Shown: one piece after another, positions 53,810 to 63,965 of the stretch
Numbering within the stretch: position 1 is the stretch's first letter
How the letters are laid out: each line of letters opens with the position of its first letter
Translations under genes and position numbers: made by a program
Assembly: GCA_025938935.1 (NCBI GenBank)
Contig: JAPCWB010000001.1
Span: 930,001 to 994,000, forward strand
Source: Novosphingobium sp. MW5
GTDB taxonomy: Bacteria; Pseudomonadota; Alphaproteobacteria; Sphingomonadales; Sphingomonadaceae
Reading direction: 5' to 3'
Length of the DNA stretch: 64,000 nucleotides
The notes under the pieces: generated by a model
Told to the model about the DNA's origin: nothing
The model's input: only the letters and a program-made list of their open reading frames with translations
Databases searched by the model: none

Positions 53810-54286
53810 CTATCCCGTGCCGCCCTTTGCCGCGTCCTTCAGCTCCATGCCATTGCCCGGCATGCATTGTTGCAGCTCGATCAGGTTGCCTTCGGGATCG
53901 CGGCAATAGAGCGTGCGGACGTGGCCCATGTCGACCCACTGTTTGCCGCCCGTCTGCAGTCCCGCAGCGATCAGGCGGGGGAAGTCTTCCTCGATATTGT
54001 CGGTATCGATGCAGATATGGGTATAGCCCTTATCGGCTGCGGTAAGCGCCGTGGTATTGCGCGGGGCGGGCTCGGCGTACTGGAACAGCTCGATGTAGCA
54101 GGTGCCCGATTTCATCATCGCGCCCTTCGCGACAGACCGCTCAAGATCCACGATGTAATCGAGCTTTTCCTCGTTGGCCCAGTCGAACTCGCCCACCATC
54201 TCGAAGCCGAGCGCCTCGGTATAGAACGCGATCATGCGCTGGATGTCGTGGCAGTGGATGCCAACATGATGGATGCCGCGGATCAT
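53810..54286 (-). CDS. VOC family protein (lactoylglutathione lyase-like)
   Basis: A 158-aa single vicinal oxygen chelate domain. The pattern GIHHVGIHCHDIQRMIAFYT, then IELFQYAEP, and YTHICIDTDNIEEDF ... TLYCRDPEGNLIELQQCM gives the metal ligands H7, E and H/E, as in glyoxalase I or methylmalonyl-CoA epimerase-like proteins. The start at 54286 is the only good ATG. The substrate is unknown. It sits between the amidohydrolase and S9 peptidase genes on the same strand. Confidence 0.82.
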   Translation of the reverse strand: MIRGIHHVGIHCHDIQRMIAFYTEALGFEMVGEFDWANEEKLDYIVDLERSVAKGAMMKSGTCYIELFQYAEPAPRNTTALTAADKGYTHICIDTDNIEEDFPRLIAAGLQTGGKQWVDMGHVRTLYCRDPEGNLIELQQCMPGNGMELKDAAKGGTG

Positions 54287-54380
54287 CGTGCTCTCCCGTC
54301 TCTTGTCGGCGAACTATCGCCAAACCGGACGGGGAGGGCAATGGACTGGCCAAGCAAGGCGCTTGCCTGACGGGGAACAA

Positions 54381-56354
54381 TCAGTCGGCCGGGTTGTGCT
54401 TTGCCAGGAAGGTGTCGAGTGCGGCGTACCACTTCTCGGTTTCCTCGCTGCTTTCAAAGCCGTGCCCGACGCCTTCCAGCACGACCGGTTCGACCGCCAC
54501 GCCGGCTTTGAGCGCCGCGTCGCGCATTTCCTTGAACTGGCTGAAGGGAACGCGGCTGTCCTTGGTGCCGTGGACGAGCAGCAGTGGGCGCGTCAGGCGG
54601 CCGACCTGCTTGGCGGGCGAAACGAGGTCTACGTTGAAGGCGCCGTCGCTGCCGCCCCGCACCTGCCGGCTCCACTTGCGGCGTTCCTTGGGATCGGATT
54701 CGAAGCGGTTGGCATAGCTCACCTGCCGCTGCCAGTTCATCACCCCGGCAAAGCTGGCGGCGCAGCGATAGCGCTCCGGATTGCGGATCGCGCCCCAGGC
54801 CGCGGCATAGCCGCCATAGGACGAACCGACGAGGCAAACGCGCTTCGGATCGACAATGCCCTGCTTGACCAGGTGGTCCATCCCGTCATCGAGATCGTCC
54901 TGCATGGCGCGGCCGATCTGGCCCTCGCCAAGGCCGGCAAAGCCCTCGCCATATCCCTCGGAGCCGCGGTAATTGGGCTGCAGCACGGCATAGCCGCGAT
55001 TGGCAAGGAGCTGGACTTCGTCGTTGTATTCCAGCTTGTCGCGCACCCAGTAGGGTCCGCCATGCGGCAGGACGATCAGCGGCAGGCCCTTGGCCTCGCG
55101 CCCAACCGGGAGCGTCAGGTAGGCGCGGATCTGCACCTTGTCGCGTGCGGTGTAGTCGATCGCCTTGGGCTGCGCGAGCTTGGCCGGATCGAGGTCGGGC
55201 CGCATGATCGCCAATTGTTCGAGCCGGCGCGAGGCAACGTCATAGATGTAGAGCGCCCCCGAATCGCCGGGCGACGATTGCCATACCAGCATCCGCGAAT
55301 TGTCACGGGCGCGCGAGCCTAGTGTGACTTCGGAGCCGGGCAGTGCCTTGTTGAGCGACTTCTGGATCGACTTCATCCTGGGATCGATCCAGGTGATGCG
55401 GTCCGCATCGTCGGTGTAATAGACCGCTTTCAGCTTGTTGTTCTCATCAAGGTCGAAGTCGGTGATGTCCGAGCCAGGCTGGGCATAGACGGTATCGCCG
55501 GTGGTGCGGCTCGCATAGTCCGCGGAGACGACCACGGCGCGGTTTTCAAGGTTGCGCTCGATGACATAACCCGTGTCGGAACCGGCGAAAATCCGCATCG
55601 CGTCCCACCACTTCTGCTGCCAGTCCTTGCTGGTCATCTTCACCGTTTCGCGCAGCTTGTCTTCAGGTTTGGCGCGGTAGAGCACCTTCACCGCGCCGGA
55701 CGTATAGACGAAGGCCATGCGGACATTGCCCTTGTCATCGGCGTACCAGTCCCACGCGCCGTCGATCGGCTTCTGGATCTCCCTGCCGGCCTTGCGTGCG
55801 GTTTCATCGAGCGGGAAGTTCCAGACCGAGGGGTATTCGTAGATCGTTTCCTGAAGCGCGAGCAGGATGCTGCTGCCATCGGGATCGACGTAAAGCACGT
55901 CGTCACCGACCACGCCCATGCCTGACCGGCCGATGAAGTCGGTCTTGGCGGTAAGCACGTTCGATACGATCAGCCGGGTATAGCGGACCTCCTCCCCGTC
56001 CATGATCGCCGTGTTGCTCAGCGACATCAGTACCTTGTCATTGCCTGCCCAGCGGAACCACTTGAGTTCCTGCTTGCCGTCGAACTTGAAGACGAACTGG
56101 CTTTGCCGCGTCATCGGGTCCGCGACGACAAGGATCAGCATCTTGTCCTTTATGGTGGTGAAAGCGATGCGCTTTCCATTGGGGGACAAGGTGGCGCTGC
56201 GGATCGTATCATTCCCGGCAAAGGCCTTGGCCGGGTAGCGCGGAGGCTTCTCGGAAGCCGCGGCTGGCTTGGCTTCCTGTGCGGATGCAGGGCTCAGCAC
56301 AGCGATGAATGCGGCAAGCCCGATGCCGGCCGCCAGATCTCTACAAAATGTCAT
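54381..56354 (-). CDS. S9 family peptidase (dipeptidyl/acylaminoacyl peptidase-like), secreted
   Basis: A 657-aa enzyme with a signal peptide (residues about 1-25, ending SPASAQEA). A propeller domain is followed by an alpha/beta hydrolase with GSSYGGYAAAW (Ser512), HGTKDSRVPFSQF (Asp) and GVGHGFES (His). The S9C-like RVCLVGSSYGG and LPLIVLPHGGPYWVRD segments are clear. It removes peptides from N-termini of short substrates in the periplasm. It lies 64 bases after the glycine-zipper gene in the same direction. Confidence 0.92.
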   Translation of the reverse strand: MTFCRDLAAGIGLAAFIAVLSPASAQEAKPAAASEKPPRYPAKAFAGNDTIRSATLSPNGKRIAFTTIKDKMLILVVADPMTRQSQFVFKFDGKQELKWFRWAGNDKVLMSLSNTAIMDGEEVRYTRLIVSNVLTAKTDFIGRSGMGVVGDDVLYVDPDGSSILLALQETIYEYPSVWNFPLDETARKAGREIQKPIDGAWDWYADDKGNVRMAFVYTSGAVKVLYRAKPEDKLRETVKMTSKDWQQKWWDAMRIFAGSDTGYVIERNLENRAVVVSADYASRTTGDTVYAQPGSDITDFDLDENNKLKAVYYTDDADRITWIDPRMKSIQKSLNKALPGSEVTLGSRARDNSRMLVWQSSPGDSGALYIYDVASRRLEQLAIMRPDLDPAKLAQPKAIDYTARDKVQIRAYLTLPVGREAKGLPLIVLPHGGPYWVRDKLEYNDEVQLLANRGYAVLQPNYRGSEGYGEGFAGLGEGQIGRAMQDDLDDGMDHLVKQGIVDPKRVCLVGSSYGGYAAAWGAIRNPERYRCAASFAGVMNWQRQVSYANRFESDPKERRKWSRQVRGGSDGAFNVDLVSPAKQVGRLTRPLLLVHGTKDSRVPFSQFKEMRDAALKAGVAVEPVVLEGVGHGFESSEETEKWYAALDTFLAKHNPAD

Positions 56355-56418
56355 GCAGCCTTTCCCCCGGTTGCGGGGGAAAGGCTAAGCTACCGATAGA
56401 AAAAGGGAAAGCCGGTTT

Positions 56419-56691
56419 TTAACGGCGGCGATAGCAATTGCGGTTGTACTTCTTGCGGGCGATCTCATGACCGGCCACGCCGCCCACGCCTGCGCCGATC
56501 ACGGTGCCGGTGGTGCGGTTGCCGCGTCCGGCGATAACGTGGCCGAGCACGCCGCCGGCGACTGCGCCCACGACGGCGCCTTCGGTCTTAGTCAGGCGCT
56601 TGCACGCGCGGGCTTCAGCCGTGCTGGCCGTCCCCATGGTAAGCGCCATGGCTGCCATTGCGAGCGCTGCCTTGTTCATGCCGAATGTCAT
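56419..56691 (-). CDS. Glycine-zipper 2TM domain protein
   Basis: A 90-aa small exported protein. Residues 1-28 are a signal peptide (MTFGMNKAALAMAAMALTMG, then TASTAEARA). Two glycine-rich helices follow (AVVGAVAGGVLGHVIAG and TVIGAGVGGVAGHEI), the glycine-zipper 2TM pattern. It ends in basic residues. AGGAG lies seven bases before ATG 56691, which fixes the start. Such proteins associate with the outer membrane or form small oligomers; no role is proven here. Confidence 0.85.
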   Translation of the reverse strand: MTFGMNKAALAMAAMALTMGTASTAEARACKRLTKTEGAVVGAVAGGVLGHVIAGRGNRTTGTVIGAGVGGVAGHEIARKKYNRNCYRRR

Positions 56692-56810
56692 TGTGATGCT
56701 CCTGTTTTTGGGAATTTCGCCGCTGAAACGCTTCAGAAGGCCATTGGGCATGAACAGGAGGTGGCGCTTGCGCCGAACCGAGCCTGGGGCGCGCTCAGCG
56801 GAACCTCGCC

Positions 56811-58922
56811 CTAGTTTCCGCTGCCGCCAAAGGTGCGGTTGATCGAAAAGGTAACGCTGGCGTGGGAATCCCGGTGCCGGAATTCGGTGATGAAGGGCAC
56901 CGGATTGCCGCGATTGGGCGCATGGAATGTGCGCAGGCGCTGGCCCGCCGTATCGAGTGCGTTCTCCATATCGAGCCGCAGCGTGGTGCGCTTGTCGGGC
57001 CGGTATTCGGCAAAGACCGAGGCGAAAGGCTGGCTGTTGAAGTTGGAATCGACCTCTTCGATGCGGAAGAAGGTGATCGGCGCGCGGTCGCTCATGGTCA
57101 GGCCATAGGACCACTTGGCAAGGTCGCGGCGCAGTTCCACGCCCCAGTCCCATTCGGGCCAGTAGCCGCTCCAGCCCCGCACCTGGCCGGTCAGCGGATC
57201 GCGCACCTTGCTGTCCTGCACACCGCCGTCGAACTTGATCCGGGTCGCCTTCAGTCCCAGTTTGTCGAGCGGGGCGTCAAAGGTGAAGCGGGCAAAACGG
57301 CGCGTGCCGTTGCCAAGATTGCCGGGGGCGTCGAAACCGTCGGTGGTGAGAATGCGGTCCTGCAGTTCGCTTACCCAGTCATGCCCCAGCACCAGCTTGA
57401 CGAGGCCGCGGCCCAGCACAGGGCGCTCAACCGTCAGCCGGGCTTCCCAAGCGCTCTGCGGCTTGAGGTCGGCATTGCCGCCATTCAAGCGCCCATTGGC
57501 CAGTTCGGCCGAGGAGATGAAGTCATAGAAATTGAGCTGGGCCGCTGTCCGCCGGATCGAGGCCTGGACATGCCAGCCCGACTTCGCCTTCCAGTCGAGC
57601 GTCATGCCCGGCTTGAAGAAGCTTACCACCCGCTCTGCCGAGGTATCGCCGCCCACCGATAGGCTTGAGGTTTCGTACGCGAACGACGTATCGAGCCGCA
57701 GCCCGCCGGATAGCTGGCGGCCAAGGTTGAGGTAGGTTTCCGAACGCACCTCATCGACCGTGGCAAAGTCGATCGGCAGGTCGATCCGGTTGCGCGCGCC
57801 GCCAGCGCCGAGCAGGTAGAGCTCGGTCGCGTTTTCCAGCTTGTTGTAGGCCAGTTCGGTCCCGACCTCGGCCGAAAAGCCCAGGACCTTGGGATGGGTC
57901 CAGCTCAGCCGGCCCAGTGCCTCGTCATAGCGGGCGACCTGCACCTGCTCGAAGCCGCCAATGGTCGCGCCATTCACGCGGTTGAAGCTGGCATCGTAAT
58001 TGTCCCGATCGCGGCGGTTGGCGAGCGCCACGAACTTGATCGCCCCGCCCGCCAGCGGCCGGGTTACGTCGCCGCCGACCTCATAGCCGGTGTTGCGGTA
58101 GTCCTGCGTCAGCCGGTCGTCACGCACCTGCCCGCCGGTGGGGGTAACATGGTTGGTCTGGCCCAGCATGAAGTGGCTGGGGGCATAGCGCAGGTTGATG
58201 TGGGCCGAGCGGTTCTCACCCCCATCGTGAGTCCAGCTTGCCGCAAGGAACGGGTTGCGCTCCCTGATCGTGTTGACCTTGTCGCGAAACTCCAGCCGCG
58301 TGCCGTCGCTGGCGCGGTGGATGTCGTCGAAGCCGATCTCGACATTACCGCTGCGGTTCAGGCCGCCCGAAAGGTTGAAAGTCGATGCGCCGCTGCGGAT
58401 CAGGGCGGAGGCTTCGACGTTCGGGATGACCGTGCCTTCGTGCAGGCGCGTCACGCCCACCTTGACGTTGCCATCGAGGCCGCCCTCGCGGCTGAGCACG
58501 ACGTTGAGCACCTGGCTCTTGCCCGCATAGTCCGAGCCGTAGAGGTCTCCCGGTCCCACCTCGACGCGCAGCACGCGCCGCGCTGGGATGCGCGCGAGCA
58601 TTGCGCCAAGGCTCTCGGTCTTCGACGAAGGCCGCGCGCCGTTGACCACGATATTGCCCGCCGCGCCGGAAAAGCCGCGCACTTCGGTATTGGTTTCTTC
58701 CAGCACGAAGCCGGGAACGCGGCGCACGATGTCGAGCGCGTTGGAGGGGGCAAACTGGGCGAAATAGTCCGGCTGGTAGACCGTGCTGCGCCCGGCCTGC
58801 GCGGGCGGGATGACGGTGCCCTCGCCATTGTCGCGGGCCAGCGCCGGTGCGGCACAGGCAAGCGCCGCAACAAGCGCGAATCCACGGGCAAGCGGCAGGG
58901 CCGCGGGGCATAAATATCTCAT
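56811..58922 (-). CDS. TonB-dependent receptor
   Basis: A 703-aa outer-membrane receptor. After a signal peptide (residues about 1-30, ACAAPALA) comes a plug-like region (SNALDIVRRVPGFVLEETNT, GAAGNIVVNGARPSSKTESL, IPARRVLRVEVGPGDLYGSD) and a 22-strand barrel ending in an aromatic-rich C-terminus (SHASVTFSINRTFGGSGN). A classical TonB box is not obvious. It probably imports a siderophore, sugar or peptide. Start ATG 58922 is the best for a signal peptide; the ribosome binding site is weak. Confidence 0.85.
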   Translation of the reverse strand: MRYLCPAALPLARGFALVAALACAAPALARDNGEGTVIPPAQAGRSTVYQPDYFAQFAPSNALDIVRRVPGFVLEETNTEVRGFSGAAGNIVVNGARPSSKTESLGAMLARIPARRVLRVEVGPGDLYGSDYAGKSQVLNVVLSREGGLDGNVKVGVTRLHEGTVIPNVEASALIRSGASTFNLSGGLNRSGNVEIGFDDIHRASDGTRLEFRDKVNTIRERNPFLAASWTHDGGENRSAHINLRYAPSHFMLGQTNHVTPTGGQVRDDRLTQDYRNTGYEVGGDVTRPLAGGAIKFVALANRRDRDNYDASFNRVNGATIGGFEQVQVARYDEALGRLSWTHPKVLGFSAEVGTELAYNKLENATELYLLGAGGARNRIDLPIDFATVDEVRSETYLNLGRQLSGGLRLDTSFAYETSSLSVGGDTSAERVVSFFKPGMTLDWKAKSGWHVQASIRRTAAQLNFYDFISSAELANGRLNGGNADLKPQSAWEARLTVERPVLGRGLVKLVLGHDWVSELQDRILTTDGFDAPGNLGNGTRRFARFTFDAPLDKLGLKATRIKFDGGVQDSKVRDPLTGQVRGWSGYWPEWDWGVELRRDLAKWSYGLTMSDRAPITFFRIEEVDSNFNSQPFASVFAEYRPDKRTTLRLDMENALDTAGQRLRTFHAPNRGNPVPFITEFRHRDSHASVTFSINRTFGGSGN

Positions 58923-59069
58923 GACGAAGGCTTTTCCGCTTACCAAACAAAACCCGGGAAGCTGCGCGGGGCCTTTCCCCACGAAGCGCGCCCGAACAGG
59001 TGCCCCTCCTGTGCGGACCGGGTTAGGGAGGCCCCAGCCAAGTGCCTATGCGCTATCGACCAAGGGCAT

Positions 59070-62000
59070 TCATCCGCCGATGAAGGGCGCTCCATAGCCG
59101 CCGCCGCCGGGGGTCTCGATCACCACCGCGTCGCCCGCGCCGACCTGCGCCTCGTCGGTACCGCCAAAGCTCTCCACCCGGCCTTCGGCGCGTTCGATCC
59201 ACTGGCGGCCGCAGGCTCCATCGCCGCCGCCGGCAAGGCCGAAGGGGGCGACCGTGCGGCTGGAAGCCACCAGCGTGACGGTCATATCCTCAAGGAAGCG
59301 CAAGCGCCGCAGCACACCCTCGCCGCCCGGCCACTGACCCGCGCCGCCCGATCCGCGCCGGACGGAGAATTCCTCAAGCCGCACCGGCAGGCGCAGTTCG
59401 AGCACTTCGGGATCGGTGATGCGGGTGTTGGTCATGTGGGTGTGGACCGGCCCCGCCCCGGTAAAGCCCGGACCCGCGCCCGCGCCGCCGCAGATCGTCT
59501 CGTAATACTGGTGACGCGCGTTGCCGAACAGGAAGTTGTTCATCGTGCCCTGCCCCGCGCAAAGTGCCCCGAGCGCGCCGAACACGGCATTGGTGATTGC
59601 CTGGCTGACCTCGGTATTGCCCGCGACCACCGCGCGGCCGATGGCGGGGGAGAGGAAAGAGCCGGCGGGGATGACGATCTCCAGCGGGCGCAGGCAGCCT
59701 TCGTTGAGCGGCAGGGCATCGCCTGTCAGGCAGCGGAAGGCATAGAGCACGGCGGCGCGGGTGACGGCGGGCGGCGCGTTGAAATTGCCCTCGCGCTCGG
59801 GGCTGGTGCCGGTGAAGTCGATGCGGGCCGAGCGGGCCGCGTGGTCGAGTGTGACCGCAACCTCGATCGATCCGCCCTGGTCCATGGGCAGGGTAAAGCG
59901 CCCGTCATGCAGGCGGTCTATCACCCGGCGCACGCTCTCTTCGGCGTTGTCCATCACGTGGCCCATATAGGCCAGAACGCAGGGCCAGCCCCAGCGCGCC
60001 GCCAGACCCGCCACCTCTCGCTGCCCGGTGGCATTGGCGGCAAGCTGGGCCTTGATATCCGCGACGTTCATATCCGGGTTGCGCGCCGGGAAGGGGCCGC
60101 TGGCAAGGACGGCGCGGAAATCGGCTTCGAGGAAGCGCCCGCCGCTCGCCAGCAGCATGGGGTCGATGACCACGCCTTCCTCTTCCAGGCGCACCGAGTC
60201 CGGCGGCATCGATCCCGGCGTGCGGCCGCCGATATCGGCATGGTGGCCGCGGTTGGCGACGAAGGCGCGCAGTTCGCCGTCCTCGTCGAACACCGGCGAA
60301 ACCACGGTTACGTCGGGCAGGTGCGTGCCGCCGTTGTAGGGATTGTTGAGCACCACCGCGTCGCCGGGTTTCAGGCTCGCGCCATGGCTGGCGATCACCG
60401 TCCGCACCGCCTCACCCATCGAGCCGAGGTGCACCGGCAGGTGCGGGGCATTGGCCACGAGGTTCCCGTGGGCATCGAACAGCGCACAGGAGAAATCGAG
60501 CCGCTCGCGGATATTGACGCTGGACGAGGTCGCCTCAAGCACCGCGCCCATCTGCTCGGCAAGGCCCATGAACAGCTGGTTGAACAGTTCGAGCAGGACC
60601 GGATCGGGCTGCGACAGGTCAGGCAGCGCGGCAGGGGCGGCTTCGACATGGGTGAGCAGCAATGCCCCGTTCGCCAGCACTTCGCCGCGCCAGCCGGGCT
60701 CGATCACCACTGTGCCGATGGCTTCGCGGATCAGGGCGGGGCCGGGGATGGTGTCTCCCTGTCCGAGAGCATCGCGGTCGAACACCGGGGCCTGCCATTC
60801 GCGCGCGCCGGTCCACAGCGGGACAGTGTCGATCGACGCGGCCCCGCTTCCGGACGGCAATGCGGGGCGCTTGGGCGGGGCGGATCGCTCAACCGCCTCG
60901 AGCGCCAGTTCGGCAACGATCACCTCGCGCTCGGGCGTGGTAAAGCCAAAGCGGCGGTGGTGGGCCTCTTCAAATTCCGCGCGCATCGCCTGCGGTTCAC
61001 CAAGCGGCACGGACAGCGCGGCGTCGGTCCCGGCGTAGCGCAGGCGGGCACTCGCCTGTGCCGTGACTTGGCCCGAAAGTCCGTGCCGCGCTTCGGCCTC
61101 CAAGGCTTCAAGTTTCGGGGTCAGGTCCGCGACCAGCGGCAGTTCGACCGCCGCCTGTTTAAGCGCCGAGCGCTCCGACAGGCCGATGCCATAGGCGGAG
61201 AGTACGCCTGCCAGCGGATCGATCAGCACGCGGCGCATGCCGAGCTCTTCCGCTACGCGGCAGGCGTGCTGACCGCCCGCGCCGCCGAAACATTGCAGCG
61301 TGAAGCTGGCCACATCCTCGCCGCGCGACAGGGCGGTGCGCTTGATCGCGGCGGCCATCGTGGCGACGGCGATGGTCAGGAACCCTTCGGCAAGGTCACG
61401 CGGATCGCGGCCAAGGGGCGCGGCCATCTCGGTGAATTTCCGCGCTACGACTTCGGCGTCCAAGGGCTGGTCGCCTTGCGGCCCGAACACGGCGGGGAAG
61501 TGCCGCGGCTGGATCTTGCCGCACAGCACATTCGCATCGGTCACGGTCAGCGGCCCGCCGCGCCGGTATGCGGCTGGTCCGGGATTGGCCCCGGCGCTTT
61601 CCGGCCCGGCCCTAAGCCGCGCGCCATCGAAGGACAGGATCGAACCACCGCCCGCCGCCACGGTATCGATCGCCAGCATCGGCACGCGCAGTTCGACGCC
61701 GGCGATCTTGGTATCGAACTGCCGCTCAAAGGCCCCGGCATAAAGCGCGACATCGGTAGAGGTGCCGCCCATGTCGAAGGCAATGACGCGCGGCTCACCC
61801 GCTTCCTCGGCCGATTTCGCCGCGCCGACAATGCCGCCCGCCGGGCCGGAGAGGATCGCGTCCTTGGCGCGGAACCGGTCGGCCGCCGCCAGCCCTCCGT
61901 TCGACTGCATGAAGGACAGCGGCACTCCTTGTAGTTCGGCGGAAACCTGTGCCACGTAATTGCGCAGCACCGGCGCCAGATAGGCATCCACGACCGTGGT

Positions 62001-62618
62001 CCGTGCCCGCGCGACAAGACCGAGCAGGGGAGACACTTCGTGGCTGGCCGAGACATGGGCAAAGCCCGCCTCCCGCGCCAGCGCGGCGATGCGGGCTTCG
62101 GCTTCGGGGAATTGCCAGGCGTGGATCAGCGCCACGGCGCAGGTTTCCAGGCCAGCCTCGCGCCTGGCCTTCAGCGCCGCAAGGAGCGCGGCTTCGTCGA
62201 GCGGAGCCAGAGCCGCGCCATCCGCGCCAACGCGTCCGCCGACTTCCAGCACATCGGCGTAAAGCGGATCGGGCAGGCGGATCTCCAGCGCGAACAGGTC
62301 GGGCCGGGTCTGGTGGCCGATGCGCAGCAGGTCGGCGTATCCGGCGTCGACCAGCAGCAGGACCTTGGCCCCCTTGCGTTCGAGCAAGGCATTGGTCGCC
62401 ACCGTGGTGCCAAGCCGGACCTCACTGACAAGGTCAGGCGTGATCGGCGCATTGGCGGCAAGTCCCAGCACGGCGCGGATGCCCGCCGTCGCGGCATCGC
62501 GGTAGTGCTCCGGATTCTCGCTCAACAGCTTGTGCGTATGAATGCGCCCGTCGGGCGCGCGGGCGACGACATCGGTGAAAGTCCCGCCGCGATCGATCCA
62601 GAATTGCCATCGGCCCAT
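59070..62618 (-). CDS. Fused hydantoinase A/B family protein (5-oxoprolinase-like)
   Basis: A 1182-aa protein with an ATP-dependent HyuA half (residues 1-680, [39 protein letters not shown] and [12 protein letters not shown]) and a HyuB half ([58 protein letters not shown]). The fusion matches eukaryotic-type 5-oxoprolinase and several bacterial hydantoinases. It hydrolyses 5-oxo-L-proline or a hydantoin with ATP. The start at 62618 gives [16 protein letters not shown], as in relatives. It lies 40 bases from the P450 gene in the same direction and may be co-transcribed. Confidence 0.92.
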   Translation of the reverse strand: MGRWQFWIDRGGTFTDVVARAPDGRIHTHKLLSENPEHYRDAATAGIRAVLGLAANAPITPDLVSEVRLGTTVATNALLERKGAKVLLLVDAGYADLLRIGHQTRPDLFALEIRLPDPLYADVLEVGGRVGADGAALAPLDEAALLAALKARREAGLETCAVALIHAWQFPEAEARIAALAREAGFAHVSASHEVSPLLGLVARARTTVVDAYLAPVLRNYVAQVSAELQGVPLSFMQSNGGLAAADRFRAKDAILSGPAGGIVGAAKSAEEAGEPRVIAFDMGGTSTDVALYAGAFERQFDTKIAGVELRVPMLAIDTVAAGGGSILSFDGARLRAGPESAGANPGPAAYRRGGPLTVTDANVLCGKIQPRHFPAVFGPQGDQPLDAEVVARKFTEMAAPLGRDPRDLAEGFLTIAVATMAAAIKRTALSRGEDVASFTLQCFGGAGGQHACRVAEELGMRRVLIDPLAGVLSAYGIGLSERSALKQAAVELPLVADLTPKLEALEAEARHGLSGQVTAQASARLRYAGTDAALSVPLGEPQAMRAEFEEAHHRRFGFTTPEREVIVAELALEAVERSAPPKRPALPSGSGAASIDTVPLWTGAREWQAPVFDRDALGQGDTIPGPALIREAIGTVVIEPGWRGEVLANGALLLTHVEAAPAALPDLSQPDPVLLELFNQLFMGLAEQMGAVLEATSSSVNIRERLDFSCALFDAHGNLVANAPHLPVHLGSMGEAVRTVIASHGASLKPGDAVVLNNPYNGGTHLPDVTVVSPVFDEDGELRAFVANRGHHADIGGRTPGSMPPDSVRLEEEGVVIDPMLLASGGRFLEADFRAVLASGPFPARNPDMNVADIKAQLAANATGQREVAGLAARWGWPCVLAYMGHVMDNAEESVRRVIDRLHDGRFTLPMDQGGSIEVAVTLDHAARSARIDFTGTSPEREGNFNAPPAVTRAAVLYAFRCLTGDALPLNEGCLRPLEIVIPAGSFLSPAIGRAVVAGNTEVSQAITNAVFGALGALCAGQGTMNNFLFGNARHQYYETICGGAGAGPGFTGAGPVHTHMTNTRITDPEVLELRLPVRLEEFSVRRGSGGAGQWPGGEGVLRRLRFLEDMTVTLVASSRTVAPFGLAGGGDGACGRQWIERAEGRVESFGGTDEAQVGAGDAVVIETPGGGGYGAPFIGG

Positions 62619-62657
62619 GCCCTTGCGGTGAAGCGGGCGGGCGGGGGCAAGTCAAGC

Positions 62658-63953
62658 TTAGTCGAGGATCACCGGCAGCGCGGTCATGCCCCGCATGTCG
62701 AGCCCGGCAAAGATCGGCGTGGGCGCTTCCGGATCGTAGCGCAGGTTGGGCCAGCGATCCATCAGGCCGTTGATCGCGGCGATCATCTCCTGCTTGGCGA
62801 CGTCCATCCCCGGGCAGCGGTGCGGGCCGAGGCCGAAGCCGAGGTGATGCTGTTTCGGGCGGTGAATGTTGAACTGGTCGGGATTGTCGAACATGCGCGG
62901 GTCGCGGTTCGCGGCGGCGAGCCACAGGTTCACCCGCGCGCCTTCGGGGATGACCACGCCGTCCACTTCGACGTCCTTGGTGGCGACACGGTAGAAGTTG
63001 CCCGAAGTCGCGCGCCAGCGGAGCGCCTCGTCGACTGCCGCCTCGATCAGGTCGCGGTTGGCGAGGCATTCCTGCCATGCTTCCGGGTGGGTGAGCAGGG
63101 CGTCGATGGTGATGCCAAGCTGCCGCCATGTCGTGCCGCCGCCGGCAAAGATCACCAGCTTGGCGAACGAGAACAGCTCTTCCTGCGTCATCTTGCGGCT
63201 GGTGCCGTCGGGCAGTTTCATCTCGTTTTCAAGCAGTCCGGAAACCACATCGTCCTGCGGCTGCGCGCGGCGAGAGGCGACCATCTCGGTGAGGATGCCG
63301 TCCACCACCCGGCGCGATTCCGCGACCTGTTCCGGCGTGTGATCGCGCGCGCCAAAGGTGCTGCGGGTCAGGTGAAAGCGAAAGTCCAGTTCGTCCTTGC
63401 CCGCCAGCCCCAGGCTGCGGGTAACGACAAACATCGGCAGCCAGGCGCAAAGCTCAAGGTTGAGATCGGCGCGCGCCTTGCCTTCGAGCGGGGCGAGCAG
63501 CGAAGTGACCGCCTGATCGATCCAGTTCGGCTTCCACCAGTCCATCGTGCGCGGGCGGAGAAACAGCGGCTGGGCGACGGCGCGGTTGCGCTTGTGCTCC
63601 TTGCCGATCATCTGGAGGATCGTCGGGCCGACCTGTTTCAACCCTGCGCTTTCCGCCATGATTTCGGACGAAAAGATCATGTTCTCGCGGAAGCCCCGCT
63701 CGCAGGCATCGAAGCCCAGCAGGGTCCAGTCCTCGCGCTCCACCATGGTGCCGCCGATTACGTCTGGCAGGCCAAGCAGGCTGCGGGGGCTGCCCTTCTG
63801 CACCGATCCCGCTTCACGCAGTTCGTTGATCGCGTCCGAATAGTCGCGGTCGGTGTCGAGACCGGCATTGCCCGCCTGGCTGCCGACGGAGAACATCTCG
63901 ATCAGCTTCTCTTGCTGTTCCTCGGGCCGCTCGATGGTTTCGCTCTGTGCCAT
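62658..63953 (-). CDS. Cytochrome P450
   Basis: A 431-aa soluble bacterial P450. Heme-binding motif FGLGPHRCPG (Cys380), the ExxR pair E309-R312 in DEALRW, and an I-helix segment FAGGGTTWR are all present. In the I helix the acidic residue of the usual AGx(D/E)T motif is replaced by Gly273. The length and N-terminus are typical of class I enzymes needing a ferredoxin and reductase, which are not in the window. It hydroxylates a small organic substrate; the class cannot be assigned from sequence alone. AAGGCAGG precedes ATG 63953. Confidence 0.93.
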   Translation of the reverse strand: MAQSETIERPEEQQEKLIEMFSVGSQAGNAGLDTDRDYSDAINELREAGSVQKGSPRSLLGLPDVIGGTMVEREDWTLLGFDACERGFRENMIFSSEIMAESAGLKQVGPTILQMIGKEHKRNRAVAQPLFLRPRTMDWWKPNWIDQAVTSLLAPLEGKARADLNLELCAWLPMFVVTRSLGLAGKDELDFRFHLTRSTFGARDHTPEQVAESRRVVDGILTEMVASRRAQPQDDVVSGLLENEMKLPDGTSRKMTQEELFSFAKLVIFAGGGTTWRQLGITIDALLTHPEAWQECLANRDLIEAAVDEALRWRATSGNFYRVATKDVEVDGVVIPEGARVNLWLAAANRDPRMFDNPDQFNIHRPKQHHLGFGLGPHRCPGMDVAKQEMIAAINGLMDRWPNLRYDPEAPTPIFAGLDMRGMTALPVILD

Positions 63954-63965
63954 GTCTTGCCTGCC

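Noticed and set aside
59436..61934. 832-codon plus-strand frame opposite the hydantoinase
   Set aside because: Same artefact as the other long antisense frames; no start signal or domain.
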